From: Vicinamibacteria bacterium
Lineage (GTDB): Bacteria > Acidobacteriota > Vicinamibacteria > Fen-336
Assembly: GCA_023701125.1 (NCBI GenBank)
Contig: JAMPXO010000001.1
Span: 58,637 to 122,636, forward strand
DNA: 64,000 bases
Direction of reading: 5' to 3'
Shown here: positions 57,396-64,000 of the stretch, one piece after another
How positions within the stretch are numbered: position 1 is the first letter of the stretch
How the letters are laid out: each line of letters opens with the position of its first letter
Notes under the pieces: generated by a model
What the model was told of the DNA's origin: nothing
Databases searched by the model: none
Seen by the model: only the letters and a program-made list of their open reading frames with translations
Made by a program: the position numbers and the translations under genes

Positions 57396-58193
57396 CTACG
57401 GCGTGCGGGCCTTCTTCAGGATCTCCGGGCCCGCTTCGCCGAAGTACTTGACCACGAGGCGGCTCCAGGTCTGGGTCTTGCGCAGGTTCTCGATGTAGGA
57501 GTTGAGTTCACGCAGCAGCTCCGGTTCGCCCTTGCGCACCGCCCAGGCCAGGCTGCCCGGGGGGCCGACGAAGATGCCGAGCTGCACCTCCGGGTCCTCG
57601 CGCGACAGCGCGATCGCGCTCTCCACGCCCCACACCGCCGCGCTGATCCGGCCCGACTTCAGCGCGTCGCCGAAGCCGCCCGCCGGGATGCCGTCGTCCA
57701 CGTTGGCCGCAGGCACGCCGGCGGTGGCGATCGCCTCCGCCATGCTGGTGCCATGGATGGTGCCGACCTTCTCGCCGCGGAGCTGCTCGATGGTCGCGAT
57801 CGGGGCCTTCGGCTTGCGGTTGATCACGACGTTGCGGGTGGGGAACACCTCGCTCGTGAAGGCGACGACCTGCTTGCGCGACTCGGTGACCGTGAAACGC
57901 CCCGCGATCAGGTCGCCCTTCTTCGCGGCCAGCGCCGGCAGCAGGCCGTCCCAGGTCTCGACGTTGACGAGGTCCAGCGTCAGCTTGTGCAGCGACGCGA
58001 AGCCCTGCAACACCTCGTGGTCGAAGCCGGGAGCCGCTCCCGCCTTCACGGCGAAGAACTCCGGCCGCTTCTCGTCGTAGACGTACAGCACCCGCAGCGT
58101 CCCCCGCTGCTTCACTTCCGCCCACTCGGCGAACGCGGGAGCGGACGTCGCCAGCAGGACGATCAGGCACAACGCCATGCGCCGCAGCGTCAT
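57396..58193 (-). CDS. Family 3 extracellular solute-binding protein
   Basis: A 265-residue periplasmic protein with a signal peptide (1-22) and the amino-acid-binding-protein pattern WAEVKQRGTLRVLYVYDEKRPEFF, APGFDHEVLQGFA, TWDGLLPALAAKKGDLIAGRFTVTESRKQVVAFTSEVFPTRNVVINRK and LRGEKVGTIHGTSMAEAI. Membrane components of an ABC transporter are absent nearby. It may serve a transporter elsewhere or act as an enzyme-like or sensor binding protein. Confidence 0.9.
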   Translation of the reverse strand: MTLRRMALCLIVLLATSAPAFAEWAEVKQRGTLRVLYVYDEKRPEFFAVKAGAAPGFDHEVLQGFASLHKLTLDLVNVETWDGLLPALAAKKGDLIAGRFTVTESRKQVVAFTSEVFPTRNVVINRKPKAPIATIEQLRGEKVGTIHGTSMAEAIATAGVPAANVDDGIPAGGFGDALKSGRISAAVWGVESAIALSREDPEVQLGIFVGPPGSLAWAVRKGEPELLRELNSYIENLRKTQTWSRLVVKYFGEAGPEILKKARTP

Positions 58194-58552
58194 CGAGTCA
58201 CCTCCGGGGATGCCCGCACGCTACGGGCCAGCGACACCCCCCGTCAAGCCCTCGGTTGCGGCACGATTCGCACCGCCCGCCTGTGGGGGCCTGCTGGCAT
58301 CGATGGCACGCCGATGGCCGATCGACACACTGAGACCCAGGTCAATCCGCCCGTGGAGGGAGTCGAGCGCTCCGAACGGCTCGACCCGGAGACGGATGAC
58401 GACGCCCTCATGCTCTGGATGCTGAGCCTCACGCCAGCCGGGCGTCTGGCGGCGGCCCAGGGCTTCGCGGACAGCGTCAGACCGGGCCGTCCTCCCCGTG
58501 CTGCGACGAACGCTCGCGCTGAAGGAGTCGGGCGGGAGGGATTAGCTCCGGC
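58194..58552. other. 359-bp region without an intact gene
   Basis: The gap between the solute-binding protein gene and kgd holds the short remnant described at 58314. Nothing else was recognised: no strong hairpin, promoter match or repeat. Confidence 0.5.
58314..58490 (+). pseudogene. Truncated small-protein gene (possible)
   Basis: ATG at 58314 opens a frame with protein-like sequence MADRHTETQVNPPV then DPETDDDALMLWMLSLTPAGRLAAAQGFADSV. A similar DDALxxWMLSLTPAERL motif begins the region preceding a tail in many small bacterial proteins of unknown role. After about residue 58 the frame turns Arg/Pro/Ala-rich and stays open into the opposite strand of kgd, so the original C-terminus seems lost. 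It has no ribosome site better than GGGGG. Confidence 0.35.
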
Positions 58553-61500
58553 TCAGCGCAGCGCTGCGGCGATCATCGCGTCCTGTTCCTGCTGGTGGAC
58601 CTTGTGCGAGCCGGGGGCCGGGGCCGCCGAGGCGGCACGGCCGAGGTAGCGCGGCACGCGGCCGCCCGGGTCGGCGATCGCGCCGTCCAGGAACTGCTCG
58701 CGCAAGAAGCGCCAGGCGCCCTGGTTGCGCGGCTCCTCCTGCAGCCAGCACAGGTCCGCGGAGGGCGCGTATCGGCCGAGAGCCGCCAGCAGCTCCGGCA
58801 CCGGGAACGGGTAGTACTGCTCGAGCCGCACCAGCGCGACGTGCCACGCCTGCTGCTCCTCGCGCGCCTTCGCCAGCTCGAAGTAGACCTTGCCCGAGGT
58901 CATCACCACCCGCGTCACCCGCGAAGGATCGACCCGGACGTCCTCGATCACCGGCTGGAAGGAGCCTTCCGCCAGCTCCTCGAGCGAGGACACGCAGGCC
59001 GGGTGGCGCAGCAGGCTCTTGGGCGTGAAGACGATCAACGGCTTCTCCACCGCGTCGCGGCCCTGGCGCCGCAACAGGTGGAAGTACGAGGCCGGCGTCG
59101 ACGGGTAGCAGACCCGCATGTTGTCGTTCGCGGACAGCGTCAGGAAGCGCTCGATGCGCGCCGACGAGTGCTCCGGGCCCTGGCCCTCGTGGCCGTGCGG
59201 CAGCAGCAGCACGAGGCCCGTGGGCTGGCCCCACTTGGCTTCGGAGGCGACCAGGAACTGGTCGACGATCACCTGCGCGCCGTTCCAGAAGTCGCCGAAC
59301 TGCGCCTCCCACATCACCAGCGCGCGGTGCTCGGCGACCGCGTAGCCGAACTCGAAGCCCATCACCGCGGCCTCGGACAGCAGCGAGTCGTGGACCTCGA
59401 AGCGGGTGCCGGACGGCGCCAGCGCATTGAGCGGCACGTACTCCTGGCCCGAGGTGATGTCGAAGAACACCGCGTGGCGCTGGCTGAACGTGCCGCGGCC
59501 GGAGTCCTGGCCGGAGAGCCGGACCGGGATGCCCTCCAGCAGCAGGGTGCCGAACGCCAGCGACTCGCCGGTCGCCCAGTCCACCTCGCCGCGGCCCTCG
59601 AGCAGCTCGGCGCGCTTGCGCAGGAACGGCTGCAGCTTGGGGTGCAGCTCGAAGCCCTGTGGCACCGACGACAGCGCACCGAGTGCCGTACGCAGCCGCG
59701 CCCGCATGGCCGACGAGTCCACCGGCAGCGGCTGCACCGGCGCGCGGCGGGCGATGTGGGCGAACACGCCGGCCTCGCCCTCGCGCTGCATCAGCGCCTT
59801 CTTCTCCGCCCACAGCTTGTCGAGCTCGTCGTGGGCGACGACGCCGGTGCGCACCAGGGTCGGGCCGTAGAGCTGGGCGACCGACGGGTGGGCCTTGATC
59901 CGCGCGTACATCAGCGGCTGGGTGTAGGCCGGCTCGTCGCTCTCGTTGTGGCCCCAGCGCCGGTAGCCGACGAGGTCGATCACCAGGTCGGTGCCGAACG
60001 TGCGCCGGTACTCGACCGCCAGCGCGGCCACGTACGCGACCGCGTCGGGGTCGTCGCCGTTGACGTGGAACACCGGCGCCTGGACCATCTTGGCGACGTC
60101 CGTGCAGTACGTGGACGAGCGCGCGTCGTGGGGCAGCGTCGTGAAGCCGATCTGGTTGTTGATCACGACGTGGATCGTGCCGCCGGTGGAGTAGCCGTCG
60201 AGCGCCGACAGGTTCAGCGTTTCCGCCACGATGCCCTGGCCCGCGAACGCGGCGTCGCCGTGGAGCAGGATCGGCAGCACGTGCTGGCGCTGGTCGTCGT
60301 GCAGCGCGTCCTGGCGGGCGCGGGCCATGCCCTCGACCACCGGGTTCACGAACTCGAGGTGGCTGGGGTTGGGCGCCAGCGTCACGCCCAGCGCCGCGCC
60401 GGCCGGCGAGTGGTGGGCGCCGGTCGCGCCCAGATGGTACTTCACGTCGCCCGAGCCCTGGGTGACGTTGGGGTCCACGTTGCCCTCGAACTCCGAGAAG
60501 ATCTGGGCCAGCGGCTTGCCCACCGTGTTGGCGAGCACGTTGAGCCGCCCGCGGTGCGCCATGCCGATCACGGCCTCCTTCACCCCGGCGTCTGCGGCGT
60601 CCGACAGCACGCGGTCGAGCAGCGGGATCAGCGCCTCGCAGCCCTCCAGCGAGAAGCGCTTGTGGCCGACGTACTTGGTGTGCAGGAATTTCTCGAAGGC
60701 CTCGGCCTCGACCAGCTTCTCCAGCGTGCGCTTGCGTTCGACCGGCGTGAAGGCCGCGCGGGCTTTGCCCTTCTCGATCCGCTGCTGGATCCACGCCTTG
60801 CGCTCGTGGTCCGCGATGAACATGTACTCGGCGCCGATCGCTCCGCAGTACGTCTCGCGCAGCACGTCGAGGATCTCGCGCAGCGTCGCGCGCTCCTTGC
60901 CGAGCGCGCCGTTGGTGAAGAACTCGCGATCGAGGTCCCACAGCGTCAGGCCGTAGGTCGACGGCTCGAGATCCGGGTGCGGCGCGCGCCGCGAGTCGAG
61001 CGGGTCGAGGTCGGCCACCAGGTGGCCGCGCACGCGGTAGGCGTTGATCAGTTGCAGGACCTTCGCCTGCTTCTGGACGCCCTCGTCGCTGCTGGCGCCA
61101 CCCGCGGCCGCCAGGCCCGGGACCGCGTCGATCTCCCAGCGGATCGGCATCTGCGGCACGCCGAGGTCCTTGAAGATCCGCTCGTAGAAGCCGTCGTCGC
61201 CGCGCAGCAGCTCCTCGATGCGGGACAGGAACAGGCCCGACTCGGCGCCCTGGATGATGCGGTGGTCGTAGGTCGAGGTGATCGTCATCACCTTGCTGAT
61301 GCCGAGCAGCGACAGCGTGCGCGGCGACATCGAGCGGTACTCGGCCGGGTAGTCGAGCGCGCCGGTGGCGACGATCAGGCCCTGGCCCGGCATCAGCCGT
61401 GGCGCCGAAGAGGTGGTTCCGACCGTGCCCGGGTTGGTCAGCGAGATGGTGGTGCCCATGAAGTCGTCGGGCATCAGCGCCGACTTGCGGGCCTTGGCGA

Positions 61501-62239
61501 CCAGGCCGTCGTAGGCCGCGAGGAACTGCGCGAAATCGAACGTGTTGGCGCCCTTGATGTTGGGCACGAGCAGGGTGCGGGTGCCGTCCTTCTTCTGCAC
61601 GTCGACGGCGAGGCCGAGCCGGACCTGGTCGCGGATCACCCGCGACGGCCCGCTGTCGAGCTCGGCGTAGGCGTCGTTGAGCCGCGGGAAGGCGTCCAGG
61701 GCGCGCAGGATCGCCCACGCCACGAGGTGGGTGAAGCTGACCTTGCCCGCGCCAGACGCAGCGCGGTGCTTGTTGAGGATCTGGCGATTTTCCTCCAGCG
61801 TGCGCACCGCGATCGTGCGAATCGAGGTGGCGGTCGGAACGGTGAGGCTCGCCTCCATGTTCTCGACGATCTTCATCGCGCCGCCGCGGATCGGCTGGGC
61901 GATGTCGCCCGGCAGGATCGCGGGCACGATCAGGCCACGGCCCGTGCGAGCGGGCGCGGCGACGGCTGCGGGGCCTGCGGGCGCGGCCGGCGCGCCGCTG
62001 CTGACGACGGTGACCGTGCCGGCCGGGGCCTCTGTGCGCGGCGCCTCGTGGACGCGGGCGGCATCGACGGCGGCCGGCGAGGCGACCCCGCCGAGGCGGT
62101 CGAAGTACTCCCGCCAGGATCCGTCGAGGGTCTCGGGCTGGGCCCGGTACTGATCGAGCAAGTCCAGCGCGAACACGTAGTTACCCCCGAAATCCCGGAC
62201 GAGGGCGTCGAGCAGTGGATCGGCGACGGTCGCAGTCAT
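58553..62239 (-). CDS. kgd: Multifunctional 2-oxoglutarate decarboxylase/dehydrogenase with succinyltransferase domain
   Basis: A 1228-residue fused enzyme of the mycobacterial Kgd type. The short E1 N-terminal motif FGGNYVFALDLLDQYRAQPETLDGSWREYFDRL is at 17-50. An Ala/Pro linker leads to an E2 succinyltransferase catalytic domain (about 110-350) with TYDHRIIQGAESG, and no lipoyl domain. The E1 thiamine-diphosphate part (about 380-1228) has AHRGRLNVLANTVGKPLAQIFSEFEGN, GDAAFAGQGIVAETLNLSALDGYSTGGTIHVVINNQIGFTT, YRRWGHNESDEPAYTQP and LPHGHEGQGPEHSSARIERFL. It converts 2-oxoglutarate to succinyl-CoA (or semialdehyde) in the TCA cycle, requiring an E3 and lipoyl-E2 from elsewhere. Confidence 0.96.
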   Translation of the reverse strand: MTATVADPLLDALVRDFGGNYVFALDLLDQYRAQPETLDGSWREYFDRLGGVASPAAVDAARVHEAPRTEAPAGTVTVVSSGAPAAPAGPAAVAAPARTGRGLIVPAILPGDIAQPIRGGAMKIVENMEASLTVPTATSIRTIAVRTLEENRQILNKHRAASGAGKVSFTHLVAWAILRALDAFPRLNDAYAELDSGPSRVIRDQVRLGLAVDVQKKDGTRTLLVPNIKGANTFDFAQFLAAYDGLVAKARKSALMPDDFMGTTISLTNPGTVGTTSSAPRLMPGQGLIVATGALDYPAEYRSMSPRTLSLLGISKVMTITSTYDHRIIQGAESGLFLSRIEELLRGDDGFYERIFKDLGVPQMPIRWEIDAVPGLAAAGGASSDEGVQKQAKVLQLINAYRVRGHLVADLDPLDSRRAPHPDLEPSTYGLTLWDLDREFFTNGALGKERATLREILDVLRETYCGAIGAEYMFIADHERKAWIQQRIEKGKARAAFTPVERKRTLEKLVEAEAFEKFLHTKYVGHKRFSLEGCEALIPLLDRVLSDAADAGVKEAVIGMAHRGRLNVLANTVGKPLAQIFSEFEGNVDPNVTQGSGDVKYHLGATGAHHSPAGAALGVTLAPNPSHLEFVNPVVEGMARARQDALHDDQRQHVLPILLHGDAAFAGQGIVAETLNLSALDGYSTGGTIHVVINNQIGFTTLPHDARSSTYCTDVAKMVQAPVFHVNGDDPDAVAYVAALAVEYRRTFGTDLVIDLVGYRRWGHNESDEPAYTQPLMYARIKAHPSVAQLYGPTLVRTGVVAHDELDKLWAEKKALMQREGEAGVFAHIARRAPVQPLPVDSSAMRARLRTALGALSSVPQGFELHPKLQPFLRKRAELLEGRGEVDWATGESLAFGTLLLEGIPVRLSGQDSGRGTFSQRHAVFFDITSGQEYVPLNALAPSGTRFEVHDSLLSEAAVMGFEFGYAVAEHRALVMWEAQFGDFWNGAQVIVDQFLVASEAKWGQPTGLVLLLPHGHEGQGPEHSSARIERFLTLSANDNMRVCYPSTPASYFHLLRRQGRDAVEKPLIVFTPKSLLRHPACVSSLEELAEGSFQPVIEDVRVDPSRVTRVVMTSGKVYFELAKAREEQQAWHVALVRLEQYYPFPVPELLAALGRYAPSADLCWLQEEPRNQGAWRFLREQFLDGAIADPGGRVPRYLGRAASAAPAPGSHKVHQQEQDAMIAAALR

Positions 62240-62279
62240 GGCGCCCCAGTTTATCGCGGTCCCGCCCCGCTCCCCGGAG

Positions 62280-63710
62280 CTAGCGCTGCTTGCGGAGTTC
62301 GAAGTGGATTGGCGGCGGCGCCGAGCCGTCGTCCATCCGGAAGCGGATGCCGCGGAAGCGGAGCTCGCCCGCGAGGAGGTCGCCATCGAGCCGGCCCTCG
62401 AACACCACCACGCCGCGCGGCCGCATGCCGTTGAGGTTGCCGAAGTGGAAGCCACCGTCGACCACCTTCAGGTATTGCAGGCGCTGGACGTCCTCCACGC
62501 CGGGTTCGGGCCAGGTCACGCGTTCGCCCGCGAGCTTTCCGCCTTCGTCGCGCAGCCGCAGCAGGAACGGCGACCGGGCCTCCGGGTTCATCCAGGTGTG
62601 GCCGCGCCACTCGCCGATCAGGTACGCGGCGTGGGCCGCCGCGGGTGGCGGCGTCGCCAGCAGGCCCTCGACGGTCTCCGTCAGCGGCGGCTGCGCATCC
62701 AGTTTCGCCAGCAGCTCGCGCCGCGCCGGCGAATCCTCCGCGGGGCCGTAGCCGGCGACGAGCTGGTCGAACGCGGAGCGCGCGCGCTGCGCATCGCCCT
62801 CCATCACCAGGTCCTCGAACACCCGCTTCAGCAGGCGCCGCGGCGGCACCAGCGGCGCGCCGTACAGCGCTTCCAGCCCGTGGTACCAGGCCAGCGTGCG
62901 GGTGGTGGGGGCGACCGGCGCAGCCAGCAGCGAGTAGTCGTGGAACAGCGCGCGCAGGCCGAGGTAGAGGCCGAGAAACGGCATCGACTCGTGCGACTCG
63001 CGGACCAGCCGCTCGCGCTCCACGAACCAGGCCGCGGGCCGGGCGGCCTCCAGCGCCTGCCAGCGCTGGTCGCTCCAGCCGTGCAGCGCCTGCTGCGACA
63101 CGTAACGCAGGCGGCCCGGGTCGGGCCGGCGCGCGCGCTCGAGCAGCCGCGCCGCGAGCCAGCCGTCGCCGAGGTGGATCGGCGTGTCGAGCGCCAGTAC
63201 CAGGCCGTACGCCGGGCGGGTCGCGGCCGCCCAGGTGACGAGCACGCCGCCGGACGAGTGACCCGCCAGCACGACCGGCCCGCTGGCCCGGAACTGCCGG
63301 CCGAGCGCCGGCAGCAGCTCGCGCTCGAAGAAGTCGAGGAAGCGGTCGCCGCCCTCGCGAAGGCTGCTGCCGCTGACCGAGAGCCCGGGCGGCGTCAGAT
63401 CGCGCAGGCGGTTCGTATTGGGCACGCCGACGACCACCATCTCGGGGACCTGGCCTGCCGCCGCCAGCGCGGTGGCCGCGGCCACCGCGTTGGCGAACTG
63501 GGCCTCGCCGTCGAGCACCAGCAGCACGGGATACGGGCGGGTCGTCTCGGCGTGCGAGGGGGGCAGGGAGACGTGCACCCCGCGCGTCTCGCCGAGCACC
63601 GACGAAGTGATGCGCCAGGCGCTGCCGTCGGGCTCCAGCCTGGCCTGACCGGCGGCGGGGACCGTGAGCGCGGCCACGATCAGGGCGATGGACGTCGTGT
63701 CGAAGCGCAT
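62280..63710 (-). CDS. Secreted alpha/beta-hydrolase (esterase D-like) with C-terminal beta domain
   Basis: A 476-residue protein with a signal peptide (1-21). The hydrolase domain (about 30-290) has RPYPVLLVLDGEAQFANAVAAATALAAAGQVPEMVVVGV, as in siderophore esterases and esterase D, and the nucleophile elbow VVLAGHSSGGVLVTWA. The remaining 180 residues include a helical segment and a beta domain (AAYLIGEWRGHTWMNP...FLLRLRDEGGKLAGERVTW...VVVFEGRLDGDLLAGELRFRG) common in lipocalin-like tails of secreted enzymes. It might process a siderophore or ester; no iron genes adjoin. Confidence 0.85.
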   Translation of the reverse strand: MRFDTTSIALIVAALTVPAAGQARLEPDGSAWRITSSVLGETRGVHVSLPPSHAETTRPYPVLLVLDGEAQFANAVAAATALAAAGQVPEMVVVGVPNTNRLRDLTPPGLSVSGSSLREGGDRFLDFFERELLPALGRQFRASGPVVLAGHSSGGVLVTWAAATRPAYGLVLALDTPIHLGDGWLAARLLERARRPDPGRLRYVSQQALHGWSDQRWQALEAARPAAWFVERERLVRESHESMPFLGLYLGLRALFHDYSLLAAPVAPTTRTLAWYHGLEALYGAPLVPPRRLLKRVFEDLVMEGDAQRARSAFDQLVAGYGPAEDSPARRELLAKLDAQPPLTETVEGLLATPPPAAAHAAYLIGEWRGHTWMNPEARSPFLLRLRDEGGKLAGERVTWPEPGVEDVQRLQYLKVVDGGFHFGNLNGMRPRGVVVFEGRLDGDLLAGELRFRGIRFRMDDGSAPPPIHFELRKQR

Positions 63711-63820
63711 CGAGCGAGGATTCTCCGCTGCCTGGGACGCACCGGGGCGAGGGTTGGCCGGGATCGCCGCGCCGTGGCGGGGAGGAGTAAGCTCGCGCTC
63801 TCCACACCAAGGGCACGACG

Positions 63821-64000
63821 ATGGTGGCCACGCGAGACGTTTTCCGCATCGACGACGGCGAGGAAGCCCGGCTCACGCCCGGCGGGCCGCATGCCGCCGT
63901 GATCGTCAGCCGCGGCTACCTGCCGCTGCGCTACCGCGAAGAGGGCACCCAGACCCGCGCCGCCTTCCCCGGCACCTGCGTGACTCTCGGGTTCCGTCGC
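63821..64000 (+). CDS. Unknown protein, partial (N-terminus only)
   Basis: An open frame of 60 codons from ATG at 63821 to the right edge, beginning MVATRDVFRIDDGEEARLTPGG. It continues beta-rich (AAVIVSRGYLPLRYREEGTQTRAAFPGTCVTLGFRR) with no signal peptide. It diverges from the esterase. The family is not recognisable from this part. Confidence 0.6.
   Translation, partial: MVATRDVFRIDDGEEARLTPGGPHAAVIVSRGYLPLRYREEGTQTRAAFPGTCVTLGFRR

Overview
The window is about 70% G+C and encodes a diderm bacterium: it has a TonB-dependent receptor, outer-membrane beta-barrels, TonB C-terminal domains, an outer-membrane porin with multiheme cytochromes, and a lipoprotein. Three sigma-54 activators, a fused oxoglutarate decarboxylase/dehydrogenase of the Kgd type, an ArsC-like selenoprotein and long PAS-rich kinases together suggest Acidobacteriota or a similar delta-proteobacterial-grade lineage. 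That placement is inference; no rRNA, tRNA, IS element, prophage or CRISPR array was recognised. Genes are tightly packed, with many 4-base ATGA/GTGA/TTGA overlaps, and GC-rich third positions create very long false antisense ORFs.

Region by region. 1-2745: MacAB-type efflux adaptor and two FtsX/MacB permeases (minus strand; the second permease runs off the left edge). 2870-4911: a CBM9-like secreted protein and a Tat-exported glycosidase-like protein, the latter carrying an 87-bp tandem in-frame repeat. 4986-15627: a small membrane protein, an AraC regulator diverging from a methyltransferase, an S15 peptidase/acylase, a TonB receptor, small secreted and membrane proteins, an OmpA-like protein and a second methyltransferase. 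15641-18516: korAB (2-oxoglutarate:ferredoxin oxidoreductase). 18600-33870: a large leftward chemosensory cluster (NtrC-type regulator, six-PAS histidine kinase, receiver, EAL, CheY-like, GAF, CheD, CheA, MCP, CheW, CheR, an outer-membrane barrel, CheB). 34053-43086: alcohol dehydrogenase, unknown membrane protein, Lnt/nitrilase-like protein, Ogt, an ECF sigma/anti-sigma/TonB-domain operon and an AbgT transporter.

43180-49025: an ArsC-like protein whose reading frame needs an in-frame UGA read as selenocysteine (U12-x-x-C15), followed by a histidine kinase and a sigma-54 response regulator. A perfect 26-bp inverted repeat and a near-consensus -24/-12 promoter then lead into a three-gene envelope operon (Gly-rich secreted protein, beta-barrel, DUF2202 ferritin-like lipoprotein). 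49096-54160: a leftward operon of a monoheme cytochrome, a DUF3373-like porin and an octaheme cytochrome, i.e. a candidate outer-membrane electron conduit, preceded by its own -24/-12 promoter, a pair of inverted 10-mers and a PAS-AAA-HTH sigma-54 activator. 54205-64000: a two-domain VOC protein with a 28-codon insertion related to the repeat at 3.9 kb, an M3 peptidase, a solute-binding protein, kgd, an esterase and a partial unknown gene.

The strongest leads are (i) a dispersed, frame-preserving, hairpin-containing repeat inside unrelated protein genes, (ii) the UGA-containing ArsC-like gene with a palindrome just after the UGA, and (iii) two self-contained sigma-54 circuits, one for a Gly-rich envelope operon and one for a putative electron conduit.
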